A DNA stretch of 64,000 nucleotides, from assembly GCA_036877525.1 (NCBI GenBank), contig JAZGTH010000031.1, positions 5,436,501-5,500,500 on the forward strand, read 5' to 3'. The notes beneath the pieces were generated by a model. The model did not search any database. It was not told the origin of the DNA and saw nothing but the letters and a program-made list of their open reading frames with translations. The translations under genes and the position numbers were made by a program. Shown piece by piece: positions 1 through 13,214 of the stretch (within the stretch, counting starts at the first letter, position 1; each line of letters starts with the position of its first letter). The DNA is from Chromobotia macracanthus. Taxonomy: Eukaryota > Chordata > Actinopteri > Cypriniformes > Botiidae.

Positions 1-2480
1 TTTCAAACTCCTTATGTGGTTTAGCCGTGTTATTCCAGGCCACTGGCTAAAGCCATCCATAGATGTGCAGAAGTGCATGAGCGTCTGTTCTTTTCCAATA
101 AATTTATATCCATGCGTTTCCTTACAAATTCAGCACATGGAACATTTTATGGCAAGCCTGATATGGCTTTTCTCTCAGAGAAAGAGTGAGAGAGAAAACA
201 GAAAATTAGAAAAAGAAACAAAAGGCTGAAGTGTTTTGTCAGCCATAATTATTCTCCAATTGCGTGGTCCCAACATGGAATTAAGGGACACATTGATGTT
301 TTAGCAGACAGCCTTTGATCAGGGGCCTGGTGAAATGTGTTTTGCATTGGGTGCTTGGTGCTATGATGTATGTGTCCTGTCAGGTTTAGGATAACAGTAA
401 GAGGATGGGGGCAGGGCCCTCCCACACCTGCTGAGGGCCAGGGTAGAGGGCCATGACTGAGCTACAGCTGGTGATCAAACTTTCCGAGGAGCTGGTTTTC
501 ACTATCAATGACCACCACAAACCCCCAAATGTGGTACTGTTTTGGTACTGGTGGTGTGTATTCACCTCGTCTTCCTGAGTACATATAAGACATTTGGGGG
601 ATGGAATTCTCAGTCCACACAAACACAAAAGCATTGATGTTAGCATGTTGATAAGCTTACCATAAAAATAATGGTAAGATAGTAGACCATAAAAAAGCAC
701 ACAACAATATATACTATATATGATCAAAACAGAGTGTCTTCAAAAGCACAATTATATTTTCTACCTTTAAGAAGAGCTTTGATGTAAAGAACATGTCTAT
801 GTTGCCTGAAATGCTGCCTTCATAGGTCAGATTTTGAAACAAAACAGAAAAATTCAATGTAAAGTTTGATCCTGTAAATAGAAGACCTCTTGTCAGTTAT
901 AATAATAAGCACCCAAATATAATACTTTTAAGTATGTAATACACTGTAATATAAATGTATAATGTTAATACTCAAGCCATTTCCTTGGTGTAAAACTGTC
1001 TCTGCTTGAAAGACAACTGCAGAGTCTGAGACTTGCTTGTGCTTTCTTTCCCGGCCTGACTTAAATCCCTCCGTCCTCGGGAGAGCTTGGTGAACACTGC
1101 CGATGGCCCACGCTCCAGCCTGACAGCCATCTGCCGACTCCCATTGGTTCATTGGTGAGTGATACACAGCAGGCGACAGTCTCCCTTGAGTATCTACATG
1201 GCGTGTGTCTGGGTGTGTGTAAAGGGGTTGTTTCGTGGTTTCGTTGTGAGCCCCTTGAGTCACCATTTCAGGCTGAAAGGCCCAGGGGAGGAAGGTAGGT
1301 GTTAGGGAGGCAGAGGGAGAAAGTGAGCCCACTCCAAAGCTGCCTCCTCAGACTTTGGCCCTCTGGAGGGTCCCTGGAACGTCTTGGAGCCATCTGGGGA
1401 GAAGTGGAGCGTGGCAGAGAGCAGCTGGACCCTCTGAGCGCCTATTTAAGTACTGGCAGCCCTGGAGCGCCATCAGTCACATCACAGAGGCAGAGAAGGG
1501 ACATGCAGAGAGACAAGTAGGGAACAGACACCCCTAAAATAACTGCCCACAAATCACCAGCCTGTGCCCCTATTACGCCTGTTACTCACTTTGAAAAACA
1601 GATTTTTACTGTTATGAAACAAACCCACTAATACCTACCATATTACAATGAATACAAAAAAACAAATACAAAGTAGGCACACACTTTACCATAGTGGCCT
1701 TATTAGTATCAGACAATATTATTTGTTTATATTTTTTCATTCTGATTACATTATGCTGTTTGTTAAGTAGTTGATATCGGAAAATTATACAACTAGGCTC
1801 GTTTTTATGGTTTTAGCTTTTTATCATTTATCATCAGTTAAACAGTAAACTATTTTCTATGTCTCCAGGCAGTTATTTTCTAAGCTGGCAACAGGTATAC
1901 AAGTACAGCTGCTATAGTATGTACCTGAAAAACCAAAATCTTCACAAATGTCTAGGATTACATTGCAAACAAATTTTAAATTAACAATAAAATTAGCCTA
2001 ACATTAGTATGATATATTTTGCTTTTCAGCCTAATTTATACTGCAAAACTGAATTTTTTATGCTAGTCAAACTAACATTCCTGTACATTCTAGAGTTAGC
2101 AAACAGATGATGCTGATATGGAAGAAAGCTTTTTGCTCTTTAAACTAAAAAGCAAGACTGGGCAAGATTTCACCCATTCTTTTTTTATTCACACAAGTGG
2201 CCTGTGTTCACTCCCTTACATAGTCTCTGGCACATAGACAGCTATGAGGAACAAAGAGTGTGTGTGAAATAAACTGCTTTGTTGGTAACATCTCCGGAAG
2301 CACACTTCAGCACAACGTCTAATCGCAGAAATTAACCCAGCTTTAAATAAACCTCCACACGCAACAACAACAAACCACAGCATCTTATCGCATCTCCTTA
2401 TCACACTTCCAACAGTCAACATCTGAGCCATGTAATTATCCGTGCTTGTCAGCCCACACCTATTTTTTTCTCTTTTGTTT
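1..2480. other. Intron spacer, nothing recognised
   Basis: Mostly AT-rich unique sequence. A more GC-rich island at about 1040-1520 (cctccgtcctcgggagagct, then gagcgcctatttaagtactg) could be regulatory. The short open frames over it in both directions carry no known domain and lack support. Confidence 0.5.
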
Positions 2481-2489
2481 TGAGTGTGT

Positions 2490-3110
2490 TAGGCATTTTG
2501 GAGGAAGGATGAAGCCTGGGCATAAATTTCACAGCTGGCAACGTTCATCACATAATTTCTTTGGCTAGAAATTTAAAGGTAACTGCAGGAGGCAAATGAT
2601 TATAAAAAACACAAATGCAGCAATGAGCAAATCCTGTGTTAACAACCCCCTTTCCGGTCCAAATGGCTGACAGATGAGCAAGCACATGCTAAACTTATAA
2701 TGAAGTGTTGGTGGAATAATTGGAAAGGTTGTGGTAGGACTCTGTCTTTTGGCTCCTGGGTGTCATCCGAATGTGAGCCACTCGCTGAGAACCAAATGCT
2801 CTCGTTCCATCTCTCTCTAGTGTTCACATGCGGGCCTTCTGTTAAAAACACAGACGCTAGCCCCCTAAAAGCTATAAAACTTAATAGGCACCGCTCTCTC
2901 AGCGGTACAGTTGTCAATTGCTCGCTGGAGGCAGTGTAGGTGGTTTTCTCCTGCAGTTCGGCTGTCTTCATGCTTTGTGTTCGTCCCAGGAGCGCATATT
3001 TATGAGGCTGGGGAGACGGCAATGGTGATGAGGGAAGAGATTGCTGTTGAATGAAAGAAATTAGATTTCAACACAGAAAGAGAGAGAAGGAGAGAGGGAG
3101 AGAGATCTGC
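2490..3110. promoter_or_regulatory. Possible conserved non-coding block
   Basis: Unique sequence with attctttggctagaaattta-like AT cores and catatttatgaggctgggga. It lies directly beside a stronger candidate at 3120 and ends in a short GA-rich patch (3076-3105). Confidence 0.25.
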
Positions 3111-3119
3111 TTGTCAGGA

Positions 3120-3560
3120 AGAGCATTAATTAAAGTATTAAAGCTAAAAGAAGTATTGACTTCCTCTCGTGTTCCACCCTCCCTCGCTCCCCGTGGTACT
3201 GTCTTCAGCTGCAGGCCCAGAGAGCTGACTGCAAGAAAAAGGCCCACCAAGACCAATTAAAGCCTTCAGCACCAGGCTGCGAGCAAGACAAATGGAGGCA
3301 GAGAGGCTCGATTACAAGAAACCTTTGTACCAATGTAAAGCAATTAGAGCGCTCTCAGGGGCCAGACAGCATGGTACCTATGTGTCATGGATCCGACATG
3401 CCGGCTAAACCCCCCAACAATCACTCTTTTCTGCTGCCTCGGCCCACTCAAATACTCGTATTAGTGTCATATATCAGCTCGCAGGCCAGCTATTAGTTTC
3501 AGCTGGGGCAGGAGAAAGCAAGAGTAAGTAAGATGGCTAAAAACAGCCGACCTTTCAACC
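3120..3560. promoter_or_regulatory. Candidate intronic enhancer
   Basis: Contains attaattaa (3125-3133), caattaa (3254-3260) and caattag (3341-3347), the TAAT-type cores bound by homeodomain proteins, and acctttgt, a SOX-like core. It is unique and has no simple repeats. Confidence 0.4.
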
Positions 3561-3839
3561 TCCATGACAGAAACAATATGCTAGAATCCAGGTTCAGCCC
3601 TGAGGGATCTCCTCTTTAGTTTGGCTAAAGATCTCTGTTTGTATTGGAGGTCAAAGGTCGTAACTTTAAGGGGCGAACAGTTGCATCATTTTTGCGTGCA
3701 TTATTTTGAGAGCAAAAACCGACTAATTCAATTACCCACAAACAATCCAAGTTAACTGTTGAATAAACATGCCAAAATAGTGTCACTAAATCTGTCACTA
3801 TTTTTGGCGCAAACACGCTCAATTTCGATGTAAATTGGG

Positions 3840-4335
3840 CTTATAAAACATCACAACTTATTCACAAACTCATTGCTATTTGCCTGCTGCAATTAAAGTC
3901 AATGCATTATTGCTCACAGAAAAAAGGCTGTAAAAAAATTATAAAAATACAGCAACACGAGAAAGGCTATTAAATCAGATTCTCAAAGTTGTATCTGCCC
4001 AAATAAAAGTGGCCCAGACTATCAGGAGGAGGTCATAACCACTGGTGGATAACAAAGTGAATTTTAATGTAAATTTATGTTCATTAGTTCTATCCACAAT
4101 TAACCGAGTGAAAATCCTCCTCACGACCTGAGATTATGAAGTAATTTTGACAAATGGCAGCAGTTCGGTAACGACCTTTTTTCATTTACAACGAGGCAGC
4201 GGAGGCAGAGGTTATTTATTATGCCTTTTTAAGAAGCAGGTAGAACAGAATAAATGTGATGCTGTCATGGTGTGTAATGGGCCCCATAATGGCAGCCTGC
4301 AGACTGCATAATGATGTTCTTTCACATGTAATACC
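3840..4335. promoter_or_regulatory. Candidate intronic enhancer
   Basis: Repeat-free block with caattaaa (about 3890), cacaattaaccg (about 4096) and several gaagtaatttt/ggcagcctgcag words. A 19-base word tgaattttaatgtaaatta begins at 4058 and recurs at 4572. Confidence 0.4.
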
Positions 4336-7080
4336 CCACAAAAAATAAAAACCTCTCTTTCATTCTCTTTCGCATTAACTTACCAAAAATGACAAACTGC
4401 TTCTATATGTGTGGGTTTGTATAATAAGGGTTTATATAATAATGTTCAGATGTATACTGAAAGTGCACAAACAGCAAGACATGCACACAAATAAACTATG
4501 CTAGCTTTTCCTGTCTTTTCATGTTCCAACAGCTCACTCAATACTCAGTACTCAGCTCAACTACTTTAAACTGAATTTTAATGTAAATTATTTATAATCA
4601 TTTTGCATGTAAGATGTTATATTAACTGACAGGCTACAAGTGAAAGCAAACAGCTTGTTAAAATATACAATTATATTTTAAGAAAAGTTAAGAAATAAAA
4701 AACTATTGACCAGCTACAGCAACCTACATTTTCTCAACATAACACTATTATTATTATAATATTGTTGGTGATAAACAAAAAGTACATGAACACATTATGG
4801 CGGAATCTAAACTTCCAAATTGTTTTTTTTCCATTATGGAAGTGTGGTGATTTCCCATACCATCTTCAGAGTATGCAAACTCGCCTCAAATTTGGGAAAG
4901 GTCGCCATGTTTCAAAAGCTCCCCACGTCTTACATCAGTCAAACGAAAACAAAATCTTGAAAGAATCCATCCACAGATGACAAGCCAAAGTGATGGAAAG
5001 AACTAAAAGAATTTCCAGGAATCTCTGACCCTGTTGAATATGGCTCTGAAACATGTTTAAGACTTGGCAGAGGCACAAGGCAATGAACTCAACCAAAATT
5101 ACCCAGCAATCATGGCAAGCTCTATGGATATTAGCCTGCAGTAAATCAGCCCGACGACTGAGATTTCTCTAACTGCAGAAATATGGGAGGCTGTCTCTCT
5201 CTATGTGTCTTATTCTCTCTTTCTCTCTCTCCTCACAGTCTGGGCTTGAAGGAGTCCCTCAGCATTGCTGGGTAAAAGCTTCAGCAGATGGCTAGATACT
5301 TGGCTTGGGAAGAGAGCCATATTTAATATTTTTGGCAGAACTACAGGCATATGGCAAAGGTTCGCGTCAAAAGTTATGCTTCACAGGCAGAGGCTGTCTC
5401 AGAAAAGTAGGAAGAACACAAGGCAGAATGTTTTTCTCCTTTTCACCATTTAAAAACTAGGATAAAACAGAAATAAAGACTCAGAGCTGTCAAAATAGCA
5501 GTCTGTCTTGATTGATTTGCGGCGACGACTGTGTATGTGTATAATTCAGCTGGAAACTGGCCAGCTCCACTCATTTCTCAGATAAACACGGCCACAATAA
5601 CAGAGTGCACAAAGATAAACATGGTTCTGCTTAAGATCAAGTCACAATCCGCAGCTCTGAGGTCCCTGCCAAAACTGCACTGCCCTCAGCACTTACTAAA
5701 CCAAAGACAGTTGAGTCGCTGATCTTAGTGGGAGAGCGCAGAAAAACACCAAGCCTTTGGTCTCCATCCAAAAGATTAGCCACAAAGACATTTGTGGAGA
5801 TTGGATACACATTTAGGATTTAAAGGGATCGTTTTCAGGATTTAAAATCAATATAGACATAAATTGTGTAGCGCTGGAGCCACGAGTGAAAGGAAAAATC
5901 AAATCACGGGCTCTTATCCTCAGAACATCTCCTGCTGGCAAACACATGTGGAGAGATGATTATTGTGGTGGTCAGAGTCCTGGTTTTAGTTTTTCAGATT
6001 CACTTTAAAATAATGTCTAAACCCCTTTAACTACACTGAGGGCAGACAACCGACATCTTTTTTGGATAAGCTACAGTATGTAACTACTGTTTGAGCTTCT
6101 GAACAAATATGAAAAAGAATTGTAAGTGACAAAATCTTTAGATTTTGTTTAGACAAAATCTAAAAAACTGTATTATACTGACTATATAATACAGTTTTTT
6201 GGTTTATTCTAAGGTGTTCCTTTTTACAGTGTAACACAGTGTAGTATTGAGTAATATTAATTAAAAAGGCTTGGATGGCCTTTTATAAATATGGTTAGGA
6301 TTAGGGTTTGGTTAAGTAACATGTAAAATAAAGCTGTTCTTGTTCTTAGACTTACACTGAAGCAGGGACCAGAACACAGGAAGACTCTTCAGACTTGGAC
6401 CTGTAAGCAACCACCTGACAAACATCAAGAACACGGCAGCAACCCCATAGACATACACCTACAACATCACAGCTGCCACATGACAACACCCTGGCAACAC
6501 CCTACAAGACCCCAAAATAGTACTAATCACATTCACATTTGTATTATCATGCAGAGAACCCACAATAAACCCACAGTATTTCTTCACACATCAGACGGCA
6601 ACATCATTCATTTATTCTAAAATGTATCCCCCCATCTAAAATCTTGGTATTCTTGTAGGCAACAAAATGATCCTCTGTGAAATGAAAAGGGGCTCTATCA
6701 GATCCTGATGCACAGAAACACTTTGCAGTGAAAACAAACAGCAGAGGGAGGGTGAAAGTAGCCAGACAGCAATGAAGAAAAAACAGAAAAGGGAGAAAAC
6801 CTGATTCATGCAGTTAACCTTACGTTTGTTTTGGTCCGCTCTGGATCTTTTTGTAACATGCCCCTCTGAGTTGACCTCACCTTTAAAGGGAAGTAGAAAC
6901 AAACAGGCAGATGCGGCCATGAAATCTGGCTTAGATGAAGCATGCTGAACTCCAAAGAGATGGAAAACGGGTTTAATTTGTTCCTTTATTCATTATTTAT
7001 TTCTGATGGAAAAACACTAAAGAAATTAGACAAAATGGTGACGTGAAAGAGAGAAAGATGTGTGTTAAGAAAAAAATAAA
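4336..7080. other. Intron spacer with a few regulatory-looking patches
   Basis: Mostly AT-rich. A CT-rich patch lies at 5190-5235. The stretch 5000-5170 (gttgaatatggctctgaaac, then agcctgcagtaaatcagccc) may be conserved. A palindromic cluster lies at 6128-6200. No gene seen. Confidence 0.5.
6128..6200. repeat. Palindromic cluster: 16-bp perfect hairpin plus small hairpin and direct repeat
   Basis: aaaaaactgtattata (6162-6177) pairs perfectly with tataatacagtttttt (6185-6200) across a 7-base loop. Just before it, aaaatct/agatttt (6131-6146) forms a second short palindrome, and gacaaaatct is directly repeated at 6128 and 6152. It could be the relic of a small inverted-repeat element. No larger transposon is recognisable around it. 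Confidence 0.8.
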
Positions 7081-7084
7081 TGTT

Positions 7085-7270
7085 GCATGAAAGAGAAGCC
7101 AAGGACATTGTATCCCAAGCGTTAGATTGGTTTCACATCAGATGATTAGCCTCATCCATGCTAATTACACTGAATAGAAACTAATTAGGAGGAACCACTC
7201 TTCAGCTAATGAGGATTTGGGGCCTTTCTTAGGACATTATTTAGTGATGCACACATCCATCTTTAAGCCA
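7085..7270. promoter_or_regulatory. Candidate enhancer dense in homeodomain cores
   Basis: Within about 60 bases: gatgattagcc (an OTX/PITX-like GATTAG), ctaattac (7161-7168) and ctaattag (7181-7188, a perfect palindrome), then gctaatgagg. This is among the densest TAAT clusters in the window. Confidence 0.45.
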
Positions 7271-7499
7271 AACTGTGGCTCACAAAAGCTTTCATAGCGG
7301 TACAGTTATTTAGAGACACTGAAACATTCTTGTGTTTCTAAAACTAGAGCCACAATCAACGCCTAACACTGAACCTCTGAGGCTAATTAAGCTCTTCAGT
7401 CAAAAATAAAAATATTCATTTTTCACTTATATCATTTTATTTGATTGTGTTAGTCTCTGAAAGTACTGCTCTTTTAAACTGAGTGGTTTATATTTTATT

Positions 7500-7920
7500 T
7501 GTTTGTGTAAATGTCGCTAATGAATTATGCAAATCGACAGTCACTTTAAATTATTACAGGTAATTTGCGCGACGTTGTGTTCTATGAATTTCATACCGCA
7601 CGTCACATTCTATGCAAACCATGAGTCCAAAAATAAACGTGAAAATGATCTTTAATTGGATCACACATCGTACCTCTTTCCTCTGGCACCTGGGGCCTAC
7701 AATTAGACCCCTGGAACAGCAAGTCAAAACCCAATGACAATATACACAATCCCCCTCTACGGATGTGTTTTCCTAACCTCGATGAAGACCCTAGCAGAGG
7801 TCCACTTATTCTGTCAAAAGAGCTCTGCGTCTAAAATCAAAACAAGCCAATCAGGAGACACGGTAGTTTAGATGTCCCACTGATTAAACACACGTTGTGT
7901 GGAGGAGAGAGAGTGGGGGA
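7500..7920. promoter_or_regulatory. Candidate enhancer with a POU octamer
   Basis: The perfect octamer atgcaaat lies at 7527-7534, followed by unusually CpG-bearing AT-rich sequence (ttgcgcgacgttg, accgcacgtcacattc). Unique and repeat-free. Confidence 0.35.
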
Positions 7921-7929
7921 GAGTGCAAT

Positions 7930-8460
7930 TTACTAAATTACAAGTATTCTGAACATGTAAATATAGTTTAATTACAGCAATTAAAGAAGATTACTGGAGA
8001 TTGGCAGATGGGGGATGTAATGCTCTTTTAATTAAAGTCTGAATATACTGTAACACAAACAGAATGTTAACCCTGCTGAATGCAATGGGTAGTTAGACCC
8101 TGACAAATTGTATCCCCGTGCCTGTCTCTGAAGACTTATAATTACCAGTGTTTAGAGAGAGAGATTGCATGTGCGAGCGTGTGCATGTTTCCATCAGGGT
8201 GAAAGAGACAACGGCACAAAATTGAAAACAGGCTTGTGTGGCTGCAACTGCCGCCCGCTCTCGGAATAGCAGACTGAATTAGGGTGACATCAGGAAAAAT
8301 GTTTTGACAACAGTTATTACGGCATTAGGACCAATTAATAGGGATTTAGCCTGTGAGATCACTCTTTGTGAATTAGAAAGTGTTTGGGCTTAGACATGAA
8401 AACCTTGGAAATAAGGGCAAATGAAAGCACGGGGCCCTGGCTGGGATTCAAAGTGCAAGG
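7930..8460. promoter_or_regulatory. Candidate intronic enhancer
   Basis: Contains ttttaattaaagtc (about 8024), gaccaattaatagg (about 8330) and ttgtgaattagaaagtg (about 8367). The stretch 8270-8440 reads as dense unique sequence. Confidence 0.4.
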
Positions 8461-8939
8461 AAGAAGAGCAGTGAGGAAGAAAGCAAGATAAAAAGAATCA
8501 AGCTGACACACACTGAAGAAGTTCTGACCACAAGAAAGAATCTAATGATGAAAGTGACTCCAGTAAAACTGTTCATCAATCACTGAGATGGTTTAACAAG
8601 AGGTTCCTTTATAAGTAAACCTCATAATGCTGAACAATCACAGTTATTAAAACCATCTGACACTTTATGCTATGAACCAGCCATTAGGTTCTCTGACTAA
8701 TGCACAATCCTTTACAATCCAAACAACTGCTGGGTAACTCTATATGGCGCTACATATGGGACTTTTAAAATGCTTCAAAACTGATCCAGGACCAGTCTCC
8801 CAGCTCTCTCAATCAACTTACCCAACAACTCCAGCTGCACTGCTAGTCACTGACACAAGCTTGTGGGACAGTTATTTCCAGAGGATCTATAAAACAGTGT
8901 AGCAACATTTTATGAATTCATGTCAATAGTCTATTAGAA

Positions 8940-9330
8940 ATTCTAACAGAAAAATCGATGACCCCCGCTCAGGGCCCTGCGATAAAGATTGCCTTTGGAA
9001 AGCCATCTAAGGGCTTAATCTCTTCATCATGTGGTATTTAGAAGCCTAACTTTGTTCTTGTTAGGCAGATCAATTGCATTAATTTACAAAATGGGGGAAA
9101 ATGTCACCTTTCATCCTTTAAGTCGGCACAGAGCGAGAGAGCCGTATTAACGAGCATGACCGCTCCACTCCCTCATATTAGCACAGAGAGGTGTCATGGG
9201 AGACCTGACCTACAAATTTTAATTATCACATAAAAAATGCAGGGCCACCGACAAACAGTGACATCGAAAGTGCAACCAAAGAGCTGTCTGGGTGAGTTAA
9301 TGTGTCCCCATCAGGACTGGAGTGACATGA
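8940..9330. promoter_or_regulatory. Candidate intronic enhancer
   Basis: Holds caattgcattaattt (9071-9085), ttttaattatc (about 9217) and ccgtattaacgagc. Repeat-free, with a balanced composition that contrasts with the AT-rich flanks. Confidence 0.4.
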
Positions 9331-10636
9331 GGATTGACGCTACATGTCAAATGAAAACACAAGGAGATATGCACTACAAATATATCCATACATACATACT
9401 CAGATAAAACCATACTATATAAACCCTATACTATAAAACCAGGCCTGCCTTTTTAAGTCAATGCATTTTTAGCCTAACCTAATATGCTTATAGAACCATA
9501 TTTGTGGTTTTGCATACTTTATGATGTATGTAATGAATCATAGAAATACACCGTGTTACATCAACCGCAGAGGCGGAAGCGAGTTTCTCACTACACAGAC
9601 CTGCGTTTACTGATGTGTACTGCGTGTTCATTTTAACACAGACATAATGGGTTCTCACGTATCAGTGATCCGATATTGTGTGCATGTTGTTGTGGTCGTG
9701 CATCAGAGAGGCTGCTTGTTTCTGCGAGATATTTGAAGCAACGTGCGGAGCGAGAACTCGGCACTTCTAGAGCCACACAGATTAATCTGGGGATTGTTCT
9801 CAACTGCAAAGCAATTTGCGTGGGATAATGTTTGGGTTGTAAAATATAGGGTTAACTAACATATAATCTCCCTTGGCGACGACTGGTTTCATTATTGTCT
9901 CTATGGAAGGAGTTTAAGTAATGAATATACATTCTTTAACTGTAAAAAGAGCCTGTCTGTGTAATAAGATGCATTGCTTTAAACAAAACAAGAATGAAGA
10001 GTCTCTTGCATAGCATCATTATTATCATATGTCCACCACTGGATTTAACTTGCATAGTTACATGTCATTTTTGTCCTCCATGTGCTTTAAGAATGACAAA
10101 ATAAATAAACAAAAATAAAAACGAAACAAACGTTAGCAACATGATCCCATTAAGATCCAACAGCGCATGAAATAGTCAGTAATTGGGATTTGTTCTTAAG
10201 AGCGGTTACGTTTGGGAGTTAGCAGATGGTTGAGATTAGTGGGTTTGAAGTTTTGCGTGTTGTGAGTTGCAAATAATAGAGCTGAGCTTTCCCCAACTCA
10301 ACATGGAAACCGCAGACGCAACATTCCCACACTTGGCATCAATCAGGAAGTCCCACCACAGAAAAGTGCAGTCACAGAAGACTTCTTGATAAATCAATCA
10401 TGATCATTAACTAGAGTTTTACATGTTCTGAAGAGGCCTGTGCAAAGATCTGCACCACAATTCTAGGGGTACTATGGGTGGTTGTGGCTGTTAAGTGGTC
10501 GTTTACTTGGCCAAGTCAAATTAGCACAAACGGTGCAAGACCAGATGTGTGCCAAAGTTTAAAACTTACGATTAGAATCCTTATGCCACTCGATGACCAT
10601 GAATAAAACATTTCAAATGTTTAATGCTCTCTTTCG
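9331..10636. other. Intron spacer, nothing recognised
   Basis: Unique sequence. The part at 9590-9790 is richer in CpG (gcgtttactgatgtgtactg, gtgcggagcgagaactcggc) and could be a regulatory or transposon-derived patch, but I cannot assign it. Confidence 0.4.
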
Positions 10637-10699
10637 TTGTAAGTCGCTTAGGATAAAAGCGTCTGCTAAATGAATAAATGTAAATGTATAAATGTATTT
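10637..10699 (+). mobile_element. SINE/LINE 3' tail fragment
   Basis: The stretch gtaagtcgcttaggataaaa then gcgtctgctaaatg is followed by short aaatgtaaatgt-type repeats. It matches the 3' tail of the SINE at 44930-45079 in reverse orientation. No tRNA-like head is visible upstream, so this is a 5'-truncated insertion. Confidence 0.7.
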
Positions 10700-10969
10700 A
10701 AATTTATGTGACTTTACTCCTGTAGCTGGTCAAAGCTGCATCAAAATCACCTTGCTCACCACAAGCTCCTTGCCGCCCTGCTCCTTCACCTTACCAGTAA
10801 TTTCCCTTCAGCCCCCTGACTTGAGTGTGTGCTCACCCCCTGTGCAGTTTCCTGCTCTTTAATCCCTTATTCCTGGACTTTTTCCTCTACACTTCTTTCC
10901 ATGGGGTCTATTGTCTGGAAATGATGGGCAGATTACAGGTCCCCATCAGTCAGCAGGTTAAAGAAACTA

Positions 10970-11240
10970 ATAGCTTAAGGTCTTTAAATTGTCAAGTAAG
11001 TCGGCGGCTTTAAGAAAATTGAAGAAAATGGAGGCCTTTCCAGGTCTCCCTGTGGCAGAATGTGAGGGCGGCACAAAAGAAGGCCCTTCATGAGGGGGTG
11101 GGCGAGAAAGGTAATGCGGCACTTAGGTCTATAAAGTTGAGCATTCAATAGCACAAGCTATTAGCTTTCTTACCGCCATTACGGCTGTCGAGATGGAGGG
11201 CCTAGAAAAAATAGAGACGAGATGTTGGAGGAGTATATAA
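10970..11240. promoter_or_regulatory. Possible conserved non-coding block
   Basis: gtcggcggctttaagaaaat, gaaggcccttcatgaggggg and caagctattagctttcttac. Unique, with purine-rich G patches. Confidence 0.3.
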
Positions 11241-12059
11241 GTGCAACTTGAGTATTCAGCCCCACCTCCACCCTTGTGTTGTCAAATGACTGTCAGTCAA
11301 CAAGACAATTTTCCTCGTATGGCAGTGAGACAGAGTGTGGAAGAAAAGCTATGAGGGATGTACAATAACTGACATCGCTCTATGTCCTGATCTGTGTCTC
11401 ATTATTTATACCACTATGTGAAATGTCATAAAGGCAATGACGCTAATAATACAAACGAGTGTTAAGGTGCCGCGTGTCAATTCTCAACCAACAGGTTCTG
11501 TGTCAAAACTAGCGACATATGTCAATAATGTTTAACATGAATTTAAATGTGAGGTGAAGTGTGGTTTGTGTATTTCTGTTGCTAAAAAAGTAAAAAATAG
11601 CATTTTTTCATGGATGCTGCATGATATTTGTCATAATTGTAAGACTGAGTTTTACTGTACTATTGGTTTGGAAATGTACTAAAATGAAGGCATGGAAAAA
11701 TACAAGGCGTAGAGAGCTAATAAAATCTTTGTTTTGGGCTGTAAAATGCTCCATTTCCAAAGAAAAACTGGACCACATGACCCCTGATTTCTCCACATTC
11801 ATATTTTGGCAAAATATGTTCCATGGCAAATGTACTGAGAAATGCACACAAAACCATCAAATGTTTAAGACCATTTATCTCTTTTTCATCGCAAAATAAT
11901 CAAACAACACCAAAATCAACAAAAAAACAGACACACAATGAATTCCAAAAGCAAAACCGTAAATGTGATCCAACATGTTAAGGAAAGAAAAAACAAGCAG
12001 AAAAGAGGTAAAATGGCCTCTATAATTTAACACATACAATATCACATCTTACAATGAAG
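11241..12059. other. Intron spacer, nothing recognised
   Basis: AT-rich unique sequence. Overlapping open frames on both strands at 11608-11899 have no domain signature and are judged accidental. Confidence 0.5.
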
Positions 12060-12900
12060 AATTGTGAGTTAAAGTTAATGGGAAAGAGATTGAAGAGCTG
12101 CCTCATTGAACTGTGCTGATTCAGGCCTCTAACCAAGAGCCCCATAATGTCTGCAAATCTACATCAAACTTAACAGTTCCTTAGAGAGGCTGCATGAAAA
12201 GTCTTTGACCTCATCTGTAATACTGAAAGCAGCCAAGTCCCTCTCTCCTGTGACTGGCCGTGAGATCTGTGGATGGCTGCTGCCTCTCAGATATACTGAG
12301 ATTATTGCTTTAACCTCAAGTACCTTACCATCATCCCTTTAGAATAATGTGTCTGTAGTTAAATTTAATAGGGACCTCTGCCTACAAGCACCTTTGGTGA
12401 TCTCGCCAACTGCTGAAACACTAACTAAAAGTCTTTTATATTTATAAGACTTCAATTCACTCCAGCTTCAGCCAGGGAATCTATTAATATGATAACCAGT
12501 CATTAATCAAACCGCACCATGAATCCAGGGCAAAAGACATCTAAGACTTCATTCCCATGGAGCTCCAATAATATCGTTTCTCGCTTCAAAATTCACTCCT
12601 TTTTAAAATGACACTTTAAAGAGAATTTTTTTTAGTGCCTTTTTAATGTAATTATGACCTAGTGTTTGAGCGGCAAGCAGCTAAGAAACGCTGCACTTTC
12701 AACACCCCTCAGTCCTCAGTTCTCCCTGCAGACTGCAGCTAATTGAATCGAAAGTTCAATCTTGCTGAATTAGTGGTGTGTGTAAGAGAGACTATTTATC
12801 ATGTCCAGTTAAGCAAAATGGATTTGAAAAACATTAAGAGGCACTGATTGGCTGCAGCACATCATTAGCCGCCTGAATGTGTGATAAAAGAGAAAAAGAC
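12060..12900. promoter_or_regulatory. Candidate intronic enhancer (long)
   Basis: Extended unique stretch with gtcattaatcaaaccgcacc (about 12500), cagctaattgaatcgaaag (about 12737) and ctgattggctgcagcac (about 12844). It has no repeats apart from a short T-run at 12627. Confidence 0.4.
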
Positions 12901-13214
12901 AAGAAAAGAGAGATGACAGACCGAAGCTGGCAAGACGGAACTTAACTCAGGTAATTGACATGGGAGAAATGCTCAGTCATTTCTAATCATTAGACACAAC
13001 CGCTATGTAACAGCAGAGCAAGACTGATATTTAAAGCTAAAAGAGGTGGAGACATGAAAAGATTTTGATGTGCTGAGAGAGAGCAGATATGCTAAAAATG
13101 CTGAGTTAGTAAGGCTCATAACAATGTACAAGGTCACAGCCAGAGGTAAATTCAGCCGAACATGAAATGTTGAAAATTAATGTGGTCAAAAGAAAATGCA
13201 AAAAAAAAAAAAAA

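Noticed and set aside
6293..6320. Telomere-like GGTTAGGATTAGGG words
   Set aside because: Only one TTAGGG and no tandem array.
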